64,000 bases of DNA from Anisodus tanguticus (GCA_034509755.1 CM067547.1:44232859-44296858), one strand, 5' to 3'. Shown: positions 1 through 11,049, counted from the stretch's first letter. Made by a program: numbers and translations. Notes: a model not told the origin generated them from the letters alone.

Positions 1-57
1 GTTTATTTCCCGAAAGAAGATCAACCAACTCCCAAGTATGGTTATGCAGAATGGAGC

Positions 58-583
58 CTATTTCACTCTCAATAGCTTCTTTCCAAAGCGGTGCTTCTGG
101 AGTTGACAACGCCTTAGTAATTGTCCTTGGTTCATCATTAACCATATAAGATACAAAGTCAGGACCGAAGGTTTATCCTTCCTGGCCCTTTTACTTTGCC
201 TTAGATCCATCTCTGGAGTCTCCAAGTTCTGAGAATCTGGAACACTAGATTCCGGATGTTCAGCCACCTCGAGATCCGCTAGATCTGAATCATCTAGATC
301 CGGGCCATCAACGACTCCCGGTTCTTGAGAGCTTTGTTCATAACTTCGTTTGCGAGAGGTTATGTCTTTTTTCCTTTCTAGGAAAGGTGCCTTCAAAGAA
401 TACATCATTCTTTGATTCAATGATTGTACCCTGGTGAATATCTGAAATATCTGACTTATGCACTAAGAATCGATAAGCACTACTATTATTTGCATATCCG
501 ATGAATATGCAATCTACAGTCTTAGGCCCAATCTTGACCTGCTTTGGCTTGGGTACTTCCACCTTAGCCAAACAACCCCACAC
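58..583 (-). pseudogene. Element 1: integrase C-terminal region and integrase-RT linker
   Basis: Translation of 583-338 on the minus strand opens with WGCLAKV and continues through a segment containing CIFIGYANNSSAYRF. This is the conserved stretch that follows the integrase core in copia polyproteins (consensus roughly WGC.A.V...K...K...FIGY). A second overlapping frame (420-58) carries an acidic, serine-rich linker with repeated EVAEHPESS-like character, typical of the variable region before reverse transcriptase. The two frames overlap between 338 and 420, so at least one frameshift separates them. The region is not translatable as one protein. Reverse transcriptase should follow beyond the left edge. 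Confidence 0.7.
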
Positions 584-706
584 CTTAAAATATTTATAGG
601 TGGGTTTCTTTCCCTTCTATGATTCATATGGAGTTTTGTCCTTACCCTTATGTGGGACTCTGTTAAGAATCGTATTAGCGGTAAGGACAGCTTCTCCCCA
701 TATGTT

Positions 707-1429
707 TTAGGGAAGACCGGAATTGATGAGCAAGGCATTCATCATTTCCTTCAATGTGCGGTTCTTACGTTCCGCCACACCGTTTGATTGAGGTGAGTAT
801 GGAGCCGTAGTTTGATGAACAATGCCTTCTTGGGCACAGTATTCCTCAAATGGCGCTACATATTCTCCCCTTCTATCGCTACGAATGGATTTAATCCGTA
901 GGCTTAGTCGGTTTTCAACTTCTACTTTGTAACGTCGGAACACTTCAAAGGCTTCATCCTTACTTTTCAACAAGTAAAGGTAACAATACCTTGTGCTATC
1001 ATCAATGAATGTCACAAAGTACTTGTTCCCCCCTCTAGTTGGTGCGAACTTCAAATCACATATATCTGTGTGAATAAATTCTAGAGAAACGGTATTCCTT
1101 TCGACGGATCGAAAAGGAAGCTTGGTGAGTTTTGTCTCTAAGCACACCTCACACTTATGTTGAGGGTTTACATCGATAGACGGCAACAACTCCATCTTTA
1201 CCAACCTTTGGATAGACTTGTAGTTAACGTGTCCTAACCTATGATGCCATAAATTAGAAGACTCAAGCAAATAAGACGAAGGTTCAACTTTATTACTTGG
1301 ACGCATTACAGACATGACATTCACTTTGAAGAGGCCTTCACAGACGAAGCCTCTCCCTACAAATGTGCCATTCTTAGTGAGTACAAACTTATTGGATTCA
1401 AACACTAGCCTAAAATCAGCATTAACCAA
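707..1429 (-). pseudogene. Element 1: GAG-pre-integrase zinc domain and integrase catalytic core
   Basis: The 240-residue frame begins in the protease-integrase spacer and shows LWHHRLGHVNY followed by CEVCLETK, the HHCC zinc-binding domain of copia integrase. The catalytic core follows: first Asp in FIHTDICDL, second Asp in SDRRGEYV, and Glu in NGVAERKNRT, giving the D,D-35-E set. The second Asp motif reads SDRRGEY where the usual form is SDRGGEY, a single Gly to Arg change next to the active site. Integrase joins element cDNA to host DNA. The frame ends at about 707, shortly after the core, and the following conserved block lies in another frame, so the polyprotein is broken here. Confidence 0.85.
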
Positions 1430-1435
1430 TAAAGG

Positions 1436-1693
1436 TCAAAAAATTAAATTTCTTCTAATCTTTGGGACGTGCATCACTTCCTTCAGAGTGAGCTCCTTTC
1501 CAGAAGTCATCTCCAGGACCACCTTTCCTACCCCCATCACGTCAGAGGAAGCGTTGTTGCCCATGAACAGCTTCTTGTCGGTGATCGGTGTGTACGTGGA
1601 GAAGGCATCTCTGTTGGAACAGATGTGTCTGATAGCACCTGTGTCCATCCACCACTGCATCGAATTCTCAACCAGGTTGGCTTCTAGCACCAC
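1436..1693 (-). pseudogene. Element 1: aspartic protease
   Basis: The translated frame carries WWMDTGAIRHICSN, the copia protease active site (D-T-G) with the trailing H-x-C typical of the family, and ends with LKEVMHVPKIRRNLI, the conserved end of the protease domain. The usual residue after DTGA is S or T; here it is I (DTGAIRH). This enzyme would cut the gag-pol polyprotein. The segment lies between gag (1711-2769) and integrase (707-1429) and is separated from both by frame changes, so it can be read only as part of a decayed polyprotein. Confidence 0.8.
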
Positions 1694-1710
1694 TGCAGAG
1701 AATTAGTCAA

Positions 1711-2769
1711 TCATGTCATCCAGGAGCGTGTCCTTGACGACGTTAGCATGCGCCTTACCTTTAGACTTGGTTTTTGTTGTTTCTCAGTATTGAGCTTGCG
1801 GCATTCCTTGATCCTATGACCAGGTTTCCCACAGTGGTGACAGTTACCTCTGAACATCTCCGCTGCGTGGGCCTTGCCATCTTTCTGGAACTTCTGCTTC
1901 TTGCTTGAGTTCCCTTTGGCCTCAGGCAGATTTTCCTTTGCCGTAGCAGGTTGTCTACCCCTAGGCAAGGTCTTCTTATTATCTTCCTGGATTTGGAGTT
2001 TGCTAATAAGCTCTTCAAAGGTCATCTCCTTTGTCTTGAGTTTTAAGTAACTCATAAACTCATTCCACGAAGAAGGTAACTTTTCAATCAGTGATGCAAC
2101 CAAAAACTGCTCATTTGGTTTCATTCCTTCCAAATCCAGGTGATGTACAATCATTTGGAATTCCTGGACTTGGGACATCACTGTCTTACTATCCACCATT
2201 TGGAATTTTAGAAATTTCTCAACGATGAACTTCTTAGTACCCGCATCTTGTACGTTGTACTTCTTTTGCAGTTTTTCCCACAGCTCTTTAGCAGTCCCAA
2301 CGGTGCAATAGACCGTGTAGAGAGGATCTGTCAAGCAGTCCAATATGTAATTCTTACACATGAAATCGCTATGATTCCATGCATCAATAACCATCTTCAT
2401 GCCATTAACGATATGGATACCAAGGCCCCCTTCATCCGTTTCAGTAGGCGAAGAGTCCATTTCATCTCCAGCTCGTGGAGGATCTTCCGTTAGAAACTGG
2501 GCCATGCCCATAACAGTTAAGTAGAACAACATCTTTTGCTGCCATCTCTTAAATTCTGATCCCATGAATTTTTCAAGGCGATCATGGTGTGAGGCAGAAG
2601 GTGTAGCAAAGAAAGCGATCGGCAAGGCGAGAGAGTTCTTTGCCTCGAATAGTAGCGGCGAAGCGGCATGAAGGCGACAAAGTCCGATGGCGGCGATAGC
2701 GGGGAAGACAACATTGTTGCCTTGAGTGGCAGCAGCAGCAGCAACAACATCAGTCATGTTTTCAGCCAT
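1711..2769 (-). CDS. Element 1: gag (capsid/nucleocapsid), UBN2-type with CCHC knuckle
   Basis: A 352-codon open frame starting at the ATG at 2769 (a second in-frame Met, at codon 5, is at 2757). Residues of roughly 70-260 show the copia gag (UBN2-type) pattern, including AKELWEKLQKKY, a QFLVASLIEKLPSSW motif and a MTFEELISKLQ helix. A zinc knuckle CHHCGKPGHRIKEC lies near residues 310-323. Gag assembles the virus-like particle in the cytoplasm and packages the RNA. The N-terminal 60 residues (Ala-rich, then LCRLHAASPLL) look unlike gag and may come from a leader mutation or alternative start. The last 25 residues are probably out of the ancestral frame, because the protease begins in a different frame just after. 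It is the best preserved reading frame in the window. Confidence 0.8.
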   Translation of the reverse strand: MAENMTDVVAAAAATQGNNVVFPAIAAIGLCRLHAASPLLFEAKNSLALPIAFFATPSASHHDRLEKFMGSEFKRWQQKMLFYLTVMGMAQFLTEDPPRAGDEMDSSPTETDEGGLGIHIVNGMKMVIDAWNHSDFMCKNYILDCLTDPLYTVYCTVGTAKELWEKLQKKYNVQDAGTKKFIVEKFLKFQMVDSKTVMSQVQEFQMIVHHLDLEGMKPNEQFLVASLIEKLPSSWNEFMSYLKLKTKEMTFEELISKLQIQEDNKKTLPRGRQPATAKENLPEAKGNSSKKQKFQKDGKAHAAEMFRGNCHHCGKPGHRIKECRKLNTEKQQKPSLKVRRMLTSSRTRSWMT

Positions 2770-3160
2770 GTTGCAGCAGTTACAGTAAGCGGGTATTATC
2801 TTAAACTTATTGGTTACAAAGGTGCAGGAAACAGAAATTACAAATAACTGCTAAGTATTACAAGAACTGAAATTACAATTCAATAACAAACTGAAATTAC
2901 AAAAAAACAAACTGGAACTGTTTGTGGTATGCTGAGTCGAGTGTTTGCACTTTGTCTTTAAGACAATATTTCCCCGTATGTATCCTTTCTACGTCCTGGA
3001 CAATTGTCTCCCAAGATAAAACAGCAAATTGAGCAAAGGAAACTCAAGTGCTATCGTGAAGAATTTTGAGTAATGAAATGATGCTTGGAAGATTGTAGGA
3101 AGACTAAATTTGTTTCTGTTTGTGTTAAGTGTAGCTCAACAATGGTGACAAAGGGGGTCT

Positions 3161-3168
3161 TTATATAG
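3161..3168 (-). promoter_or_regulatory. TATA box of the element 1 LTR
   Basis: On the minus strand the sequence reads CTATATAAAGACCCCC, a good plant TATA box with a C-rich stretch just downstream. It lies between the U3 tandem repeats and the gag start, where the LTR core promoter is expected. Confidence 0.6.
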
Positions 3169-3369
3169 TTGAAGGAGAGGCTGATGAACTGCCTCCATAA
3201 GTGTCATTACTGGCCAAGTAATGACAATTATAGAGGTAGTAATTCCTCCAAAATAAATGGTGAAGATGTGCAACAGATTGGCCTTTTAGTAAGAGTAATT
3301 CAATCAAAATAAATGGCTGAATTGAGTGATAGTGGACGTTTCTGATCTCTGCCCAATTCTGACTTTCTT

Positions 3370-3483
3370 GAAACTTCAGGGACCAAACTGTACATATTGA
3401 AACTTCAGGGACCAAACTGTACATATGAAAGAATTATGGTCCAAACTGTACATAAGAAACTTCAGGGATCAAACTGTACATAT
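3370..3483 (-). repeat. Four tandem copies of a 28-29 base unit in U3 of element 1
   Basis: Units start at 3370, 3399, 3427 and 3456. Each contains (g)ACCAAACTGTACATA preceded by GAAACTTCAGG in units 1, 2 and 4; unit 3 is more diverged. The block lies 200-320 bases upstream of the TATA box. Tandem U3 boxes are known enhancers in tobacco Tnt1-type copia elements; an enhancer role here is inference from position. Confidence 0.85.
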
Positions 3484-3854
3484 GGCAAAGTTCTCTGGTC
3501 CTCGAACCGAAGCACATCTAGGTCCTCCCTCCTTTAAACACATGGGATACCCCTTAGGGTCCCAAACCCGAAGCCAACTTTGAGACTTATAAACAAAACA
3601 ATTCTTTCTTCCTCCACCGATGAGGGAGTATTGATCTCAATACCACACTTTGTCATGCTTCAAACACCTCACTTCGTGGACCAATATCTCTTTCGTTTCT
3701 CAACGAAATTTGACGATCCTTGGCCCTACGGTTATCTACTTACTTAGTAGATCATGCACGTGTGAAGAACCGGATTCTCCAACATGCGTAACACTAGTGT
3801 TTAAGCCGTTAAAGTTGGTCGGACGCAACTCCCGCCAAAGGCAAATTTCCAACA

Positions 3855-5942
3855 AATCAATATACTGTTAATTAATATCAAATGCCTTGAAAATACTTGC
3901 ATAACCTATTATTAAGGATAAAATTCTTAACCATTATAAATCATAGGGTGTTAGCTTGATTTTTCAGTGGTAACTACAGTGCTTATCTAATCTTACATAT
4001 ACTTTTGAAGATAAAAAGATATCATTCAATGTTTTGCTTTTGAAACATCGAAGAATCTGATCACAATTCGTAGGCTAGAATATGATATTTATTTTGATAA
4101 ACTTCTTATGTACTTTGACATGTGATTCCATCATCATGTCTATATTTATAGAACAAACCGGAGAAAAGACGGGCAACCTTTCATATTTATATTTCTAACC
4201 CGCTATGATTGTCATAATATGAAGATATTTAATATTTTCATCATTTATTATCTCATTAATAGCAAATCATTTTGGCAAATACCTTTGAAACTCAATTATT
4301 TCTTTGAGACTTAGTACAATAAAATACTGTGTTGATAATCAATTTAATTCCTCTATAATTGTGTTGGCTCTTCGAGACCTCTCAATTAATCTTGTAGAAC
4401 AAGAACTTTAATGACACCATCCTTACGGTGGATATCTCATTCAAGGAGAAAATTATTATCTTTTAAGGTCGCGGTCAAAATTTTTATAGGCAAGATCAAT
4501 GACAAGTTAATAATGACCATTCATTTTAATAATAACATCCGCATTCATGCTACTTTTCTAAATCTCTTCTGGAAGTGAGTTGCTATATTTTCGATCAACA
4601 TGTCCTTATTTATAAACTTTAATTCTAATATATTCACTTCAAGGAATGCTCTCGCATTTGGAGATGTCTTATATTTCCTTTTGACAACACAAGATACTTC
4701 ATAAGAAACACGAAAAACTAACAACATAATAATGTTCTTCTTAATAATGGAAACAACTTAAGAAAGAACAAGGTAATTAAGACAGAAATTAAAGCAACAT
4801 TATTAATGCATTTTCAATATAATAATCAGTTTCATTTATCCTCAAAGAAGTCCTGAACTTTCAAGTGAGTAATATCATCGAGGCTCTCAAAATCATCATC
4901 TTTAGTGGCAAGGTTTGCTTCATTATCATCATGTTTATTTGCAAAACCCGCCTCTTCATTATTATTATGAAAGGTCATGCATGCCTCAAGTTCTTTTTCA
5001 TTATTTTTTAGGCATGCTTGATAAAGCTTAACAACAGGTTACGACGCACGACAAACATGTGCACAATGACCTTATATTACACCCCGTATTTTCGTGCTCG
5101 TATGCGTCGTAAGAAAAGTAATGTAAAGCCCGGTCAGGCGAATATACTATTTTTGGATGGAAACAAGTTTAAACAAGTGTTACATATGTTTACAAGTGTT
5201 GCATATGTTTCGTAAGATTTCGGGATTAAACGAATCAAAGAAATTAAGTTCGTCAACACTCGAGGAAAGACGGACAAAATTTTGGACCTAATTTGTGGCC
5301 CAATTTGTCAGGGGTATATCTCCTAGTATATACAAAAATATAGATTTAATGAGCTATCTAAATTCAAGTTCAAACAGTCTACTTTCTAATGCAATTGACG
5401 GTTCGTCAATTTGAGAAATACAGAGAAAATTACGGACCGTACAAAATTGCATGGACCGTAAAAGTAAACCATTTTTCTGGGCGGTGGAAAGAATTTTAAG
5501 TCTTATGTATTACTTTGCTCGAACGTGGGACCTAGTTTCACCCCCAAACCAGACACTATATCACCCCTAACATTCTCCCAAGGGTTCTCCATCAATTTGC
5601 AACTCTATCCTAAGATAAACCACGCTAGTTCCTTCTCATTGAGATGACTTAGGAGGTGTCTTGGTGTTGAAGTAAGATTAGAATCAGGGTGTCCTTAGTG
5701 TATGTGAGGTAATTCTAACCTTTCCTAGCCTAATCTTAAGTTTTTACAAGTGTTGGATTGAATTTTGTTGAAAGACTCTTGAAGAAACTAGTAACTCTGA
5801 AACTTGAGATTTAGCTATACGGTGTGAGGTGTTTTTACATGATTTAAGCTGTTAAATGAAGTTATAAATACATGGTTAGAATCGTGGTGATGAGTATGGG
5901 TGATGATGAATGTTGTTGTGCTAGGATATGTTGAATTGAACT
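3855..5942. repeat. Duplicated segment A (copy at 44190-46260)
   Basis: The whole stretch matches 44190-46260 in the same orientation with scattered substitutions and small indels. It covers about 1.2 kb of AT-rich sequence, an orphan gag-like tail (minus strand) and the first 0.87 kb of a gypsy LTR that starts at 5075. The left end is set by insertion of element 1, the right end by a break in the other copy. Between 3855 and 4831 I see no gene. Confidence 0.9.
4832..5038 (-). pseudogene. C-terminal fragment of a gag-like retroelement protein
   Basis: On the minus strand an open segment of about 68 codons ends in a stop at 4832. It contains VKLYQACLKNNEKELEA, then an Asp/Glu-rich run, and ends in THLKVQDFFEDK. 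The order of a KLYQ-type motif followed by an acidic tail ending in L-x-V-x-DFFE resembles the C-terminus of plant gag-like proteins found in gag-only retroelements (family recalled, not searched). An in-frame stop precedes it at about 5040, and a gypsy LTR begins just beyond. The second copy (45153-45358) has a one-base deletion in the middle. Confidence 0.45.
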
Positions 5943-7015
5943 AGAAATGATTCTATGAAGTTGCGTACATAAGTTGTCCGATAAAATGACCAAATGAACT
6001 TCCCTATAGAATATGAAGCCGATATTGATACCAATTCTGTGTGACATAGATAATCATCTGAATAACTTAGAGGGCATGTGGGACATTTTAGCTTCATGAA
6101 TAAGGTATGTGGAGAAAATTTCTTTCTTGACATGACTTGATGAAACTACTTCCTCGAATGGATTCTCAATTCATTAAATTGAATAACCATATACTTCTTT
6201 TGATGAAAGTGATCATATTTCTCAGATATTCCCCTCGTGAACATTTTTTGTATCCTATATATCTCATAATGATTATCTGAAGGTTAAAGAACATATCGAC
6301 AATAACGATAGTTGGGGGATATCGACCATAGGTCACTCCAACTCTGATTGTGATATCCTATAAGGTATGTCTTGCATTGCACGTACATATATATATATAT
6401 ATATATATACGCACTATAATCGGTCGGGAAGGCACTTATATGTGCACACCACTGATCAGTTGGGCAGATACCACGTCCTATATGGTCTGGCAATTTATTA
6501 TATCTCACCCCCCATTGAGATTTGATATGATATTATATGGCCCCATAGAGTGGCCCGATTTACTTACATATATATATTCATAGTTGTATCAGTTGTGTGC
6601 CCTCCGAGGCCTTCTTCTGAGTTTCAAGTTAACTTTTGCACGTTACTCTTACTTTACATTCTTATACATATGTACCTCCCTTACATATTCAGTACATCTT
6701 TCGTAATGATGTCTCTTTTGTCGAGGGACACTGTGTTTCATACCTGTAGGTGTAGATAGATGATTTGATGAGCGTCCTCAGTAGGATCACTACTCAGCTC
6801 GAGTTGGAGCACTTATCTTCTTTCATAGTTGTTGTATGAGTTTGAGTATGAATTTATATACATATTATAGGTATGACAGGGCCCTGTCCCGACCTGATTA
6901 TTGATTATATGACTCTTAGAGGCTTGTAGACTAGTGGGTTATGCACTGTCATTTTGTATGGCTTGGTCGTCCTTCTTGTCAAACTGATAGTACTATTTTA
7001 TGGCCTTGCCGGGAA
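5075..7015 (+). mobile_element. Ty3/gypsy LTR, truncated at its 3' end
   Basis: It starts with TATTACACCCCGTATTTTCG, a decayed form of the TGTTACACCCC start seen in the other copy at 45395. Its second half (6610-7010) aligns with the downstream half of the gypsy LTR at 8564-10689: the AGTACATC motif, CTTTTGTCGAGGGACA, CATACCTGTAGG, GGCCCTGTCCCGACC and AGAGGCTTGTAGAC occur in the same order. The expected end (..GGGTCGTGACA) is missing, so the LTR is cut at about 7015. The first half is unrelated to the 8564 LTR, so it is a sister subfamily. Both DNA strands are full of stops, as expected for an LTR. Confidence 0.75.
6386..6409. repeat. (TA)n microsatellite in a gypsy LTR
   Basis: Twelve TA units inside the LTR at 5075-7015. 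Confidence 0.95.
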
Positions 7016-7071
7016 AAATATTTAACAAAAGAGAACCGCAACCTTCGAGTATAATGGGAGAGGGACACCAG

Positions 7072-8397
7072 GTGAAAGGTCCATTTGTGTATTCCCAATG
7101 TAGCAGGATTACGAGACAAGATTATGACAGAGGTCCATTGCTCACGATATTCTATTCACCCTGGATCTATTAAGATGTATCATGATCTCAAATGTATGTA
7201 TTGGTGGAACAACATGAAAAAGAATATTGCGGAGTTTATAGCTCAGTGTCTTAATTGTCAGTAAGTAAAAGTAGAGCACCAAAAGCCCTATGGAGTGACT
7301 CAGAACATGGATGTCCCGATATGATAATGGAAAATGATTAATATGGATTTCATTACGGGTTTACCTCACTTTTATTGTAAGTTTGATTCTATTTGGGTGA
7401 TTGTTGATAGACTGACCAAATCAGCTCAATTCCTGGAAGTCAAAACTACCTATATAGCCGAGGACCACATAAAGTTATACGCTAAGGAGATTGTTCACCT
7501 TCATGGTATACCTAATCCTATTATATCTGATCGAGGTGCATAGTTCACAACTAATTTATGGAAACCATTTAAAAAAGGTTTGGGCACTCAAGTTAATCTT
7601 AGCACAACTTTCCACCCTCAGACAGACAGGCCGGCCGAGCGTATGATTTAAATGCTCAAGGACATGCTACGAGCTTGTGTATTGGATTTTAAGGGAAGTT
7701 GAGATGATCATTTACTCCTTATTGAGTTTGCGTACAATAACCGTTATCATGCTAGCATTAAAATGGCTCTATATGAGGCTTTGTATGAACGGAGGTGTAG
7801 ATCTCCTATCGGATGGTTCGAGGTAGGCGAATCAGAACTATTTGGGCCTGACCTAGTGCACCAAGCCATAGAAAAGATGAAGCTTATCCAAGAGCGGGTG
7901 CTAACCACTCACAGTCGTTAGAAGTCGTATTCAGATATGCGACGGCGGGACTTAGAGTTCCAAGTGGATGATTGGGTCTTCTTGAAAATTTCTCCTATAA
8001 AGGGTGTATTGAGGTTTGGGGAAAAAAGGGAAAGCTCAGCCCAAGGTATATTGGGTCATACCGCATAATTTGACGAATTGGTCAAGTAGCTTACGAATTG
8101 GACTTGCCTTTGGAATTAGAGTTTGTTCATCCGATTTTCCATGTTTCTATGTTAAGAGCGTGTGTTGGGGATCCTTCCCGGATTGTCCCAATTGACGATG
8201 ACTTATCATATGAAGACGTTCCTATTTCTAGCATGTATCATCAAGTCCGCAAGCTGAGGACTAAAGAAGTAGCCTCTGTGAAGGTACTATGTCATATTAA
8301 GAATGTAGGAGAGATGACGTGGGAGGCGGAAGAGGAGACGAAACACAAATATCCATATCTATTACAGATAAACGCCGAGGTTCCGAGAGAAGCATAA
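7072..8397 (+). pseudogene. Ty3/gypsy integrase and chromodomain-like tail, decayed
   Basis: The translation passes through several frames and stops. It begins with the H2C2 zinc domain (GLRDKIMTEVHCSRYSIHPG, then YWWNNMKKNIAEF, then CLNCQ). The integrase core follows: first Asp in NMDFITGLP, second Asp in IISDRGA, and Glu in PAERMI. After it come the GPDLVHQAIEKM and RRDLEFQVDDWVFLK motifs (GPY/F region) and a last open stretch (8098-8397) with HPIFHVSMLRACVGDPS and a chromodomain-like EMTWEAEEE near the C-terminus, as in chromovirus (Tekay/Del-type) gypsy elements. Protease, RT and RNase H are absent. The 5' break at about 7072 joins a truncated LTR of another gypsy subfamily. The piece reads straight into a polypurine tract and 3' LTR. 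Confidence 0.85.
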
Positions 8398-8550
8398 GGT
8401 GAATTCTATTTATTAATGCTTAAGGATCATGGGAGGTCTAATATAGTGATTTATGTTATAGTATATGGCCTCGCGAAGAAGTAGTTGTATTTTCTGGTTA
8501 CATGACGGGGATTAGATATGTCACCCTAATATTCGAGGATGAATGTTTCT

Positions 8551-8563
8551 AAGGGGGAAAGGA
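8551..8563 (+). other. Polypurine tract of the gypsy element
   Basis: AAGGGGGAAAGGA sits directly before the LTR start at 8564 and follows the conserved TTCGAGGATGAATG stretch typical of plant gypsy 3' ends. It primes plus-strand DNA synthesis. Confidence 0.8.
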
Positions 8564-10689
8564 TGTAATACCCCGTACTTTCGGATGATGGCTTGAGCAG
8601 CTAGACGTATGCAAATAGACCCGAGCCTTGGAGAATTTATGTCATAGGATCAAGAGCTCAGTGTATAAATTGGCGAAGCCCCAAAATAATTTAGGACTTA
8701 AAAGTATGACGATCATGATTGGAAATAGTGAGATAAGTCCTCGAATTTCAATATCTATGTGGGACCATGATAAAGTTAGGAAATATGTGACTAATGCAAT
8801 ATATGGATCTGGTAGTGGACACGTATTAGGATTTATAAGTTGACATGTGACATTAGTTAGTTTACAGAGGACATTAGGTTGTTGATGAGTCATAGTACAT
8901 TTAATGCATATATGACAGATGTAAAGTAAGAATATGCCAAATTTGGACACTATATTTTCCTTTCATACTAATCACGTTTGTAGGAGAAACTACACTGTAT
9001 TATATTACCTTTTAGTGGACATGTATTTTCTTTTAAATCCAAAAAAGGAAGTAAGGGATACCTATGTATTTATATACTACTATATATGAGCTGCCACCAT
9101 AAATACATCTAGGTGGGCCCTCCATTTTGTTTGTATGTTAAATTAATTTTCCATGTTCTTAGGAAAGTTATAGTATAAACACGTGTGGACTATAATCAAT
9201 CACATTTCTAGTAGTGGACCAAGCATTTGTTTCTACTAAAGTATTCCTAGGATAACTCTTACACACTGCTAATCTCTTTTTTGATACATATAAATATTTC
9301 ATGTGTAATTAGCGCATATCATCAGTATGTAATCCTCAAAAAGTAGTCTAAACTTCTAACCTCCCTGAAGAAACATAGTTCAATCACGGTAATCGGATAT
9401 TAATCCCAAAAAGGGAGCATCACCTTTGGGGTCGTATGGAACCAGCGTGACAACTATTAGTGAGGAAGAACTTGAGGTTAGGTGTCTATCAGAGGGAGTG
9501 AATTTTCATGATTCATTTGAAAGATTGAATCAAGGTATGTTAAGGCAAATCCTTTTCTTCTTTTGGCATGTTCTAAGTACGAAACATTAACATAATATAG
9601 TCCCATAAATAATTCTACTCTTAGTAGTTATGAATATCCATGTTACTCATTCCTGTTGTCAAAGCATGTCTAAATACGTTCCTAAATTCTTATTGAGGTA
9701 TATGGAAAAGATGTTATTATTCATAATGTAAATTGAAGGTGAAGCGATATTACATCATTCCGAAAAAACTTATAGTGTCTTATTATCATATCATTCATGC
9801 ATTATATTCATGTACATACCTTGACCTCAAATGAGTTATATACTCTACTATATGTATGCATTATATATGTATGTGGTATGGGAAAAGGGAAGGCGTTAAA
9901 TACGTACACCACCTACAGCTGGTATAGATATACACGATGATTATGCCCACAGAGGCCGATATGATATGATGGGATGCCCACAGAGGCTTGATGGCGTTGT
10001 ATACGCATATGTATATGTATGATCGCATTTGCATTGTGCATGGCATTTAGGCATATTATGGCCCTCAGAGGCATTCTACATAGACATGATACTTATGCGT
10101 ATTATGGCCCTCAGAGGCATTCTCTACTGGTTGGTTGTTTCTTGTTTCATGTTACTTTCAGGTTTCTATTGTGCTATTTTTCATGCCTGACATACTCGGT
10201 ACATCAGTCGTACTAACGCCCCTTTTGTCGGGGGACGTTGCATTTCATACCCGCAGGCTCAGGTAGACAGGACGACGGTCCATACTAGTTGGTTGCTAGT
10301 TCAGCTGATATTGGAGCACTCTATTTGTTCTAGAGTTGCAGTCTAGTCGTGGTATAATATTTTGGAAATGTACAGGGGTATGGCGGGGCCCTGTCCCGAC
10401 CTTATGATGTCACGTACTCTTTAGAGGCTTGTAGACAGATGTCCTGTGTATAGTAGTCGTGTATGGCCTTGTCAGCCTTGGTATGTATATACATATAGGT
10501 TGGGTCCTACTGATTGCAGGATTTTACATAGCTCTTTTTGTAGTTTGCTATTTCCATATGTCTGCAGGGTATCCCGTGGCGGCCCTCGTAGGCCATGAGA
10601 TATTATGGTTAAATGATATATATATGATTAGTGGTACTCGGCAACTAAGGTCGGGTGCCCGTCATGACCCTCCGGGTTGGGTCGTGACA
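8564..10689 (+). repeat. Ty3/gypsy 3' LTR, 2126 bp, apparently complete
   Basis: It starts TGTAATACCCC after the polypurine tract and ends GGGTCGTGACA. The base after the end opens the target duplication GTATC (10690-10694), which also precedes the 5' LTR at 62620. Its first 1.39 kb matches 62620-64000. Inside are copies of a CACAGAGGC/CTCAGAGGC motif, including two units starting at 10051 and 10097 (46 bases apart) that share TATTATGGCCCTCAGAGGCA. The tail motif GGCCCTGTCCCGACC is shared with the LTR at 5075. No coding capacity. Confidence 0.9.
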
Positions 10690-10926
10690 GTATCTGTTGT
10701 CTACTTGTCACATAATTCAGTTCAACATCAACGAACAAAACATATTGAGATGGATATTCATTTTGTTCATGAAAAGGTTGCTATGGGTCATGTTCGGGTG
10801 CTACATGTTCCTTCTTCTTATCAGTACGTAGATATATTTACTAAGGGTCTTCCTCGACAACTGTTCCTTGACTTCAGATCCAGTCTGAGTGTCCGGCCTC
10901 CTTCCTCTCCGAATACGGGAGTGTGA
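10690..10926 (+). pseudogene. Copia G: RNase H C-terminus (3' half of the split element)
   Basis: The frame reads VYLSHNSVQHQRTKHIEMD, then IHFVHEKVAMGHVRVLHVP and DIFTKGLPRQLF, the end of copia RNase H; the same block appears in H at 16330-16558. It begins abruptly at 10690 with GTATC, right after a gypsy LTR. The missing upstream part of exactly this frame ends at 62619 with the same GTATC, so the two are halves of one element type split by one gypsy insertion. The stop codon overlaps the start of the LTR (TGATAG). Confidence 0.9.
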
Positions 10927-11014
10927 TAGAGAATATGTTTATTCTCCGTATATTCTGTAACTGTATTATTTTGTGTAATTATGTAAACTAGATATTCTCA
11001 TACACTTAGATTTG

Positions 11015-11049
<35 letters not shown>

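Larger units (their letters stand above)
1..3854 (-). mobile_element. Ty1/copia element 1 (Tork-like), 5' part, cut by the window's left edge
   Basis: Read on the minus strand, this is a 5' LTR (3854 down to about 2790), then gag, protease, integrase and the start of the integrase-RT linker, in the copia order gag-PR-IN-RT. Reverse transcriptase and RNase H would lie left of base 1. The outer LTR end reads TGTTGGAAATTTGCC from 3854 leftward. The flank AATCA (3855-3859) is also present in the unoccupied copy of this site at 44190-44194, so 3854/3855 is the true insertion boundary. Lineage is judged from the style of the gag and integrase motifs only. The coding frame is broken between gag and protease and again after the integrase core. 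Confidence 0.85.
2790..3854 (-). repeat. Element 1: 5' LTR (inner boundary approximate)
   Basis: The outer end is fixed at 3854 by the TG start and the empty-site comparison. A TATA box (3161-3168) and a block of U3 tandem repeats (3370-3483) show the U3 part. The U5 end is uncertain: no primer-binding site of the usual initiator-tRNA type (TGGTATCAGAG) is visible between the LTR and gag, and gag starts at 2769. The 3' LTR lies outside the window, so the boundary cannot be set by comparison. Confidence 0.7.

Noticed and set aside
3370..3483. CRISPR-like array of about 28-base repeats
   Set aside because: Direct tandem repeats without spacers inside a plant LTR.
10019..10216. Open frame of 65 codons inside the gypsy 3' LTR
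   Set aside because: It is built from LTR repeats (GGCCCTCAGAGGC) and lacks any protein-like pattern.
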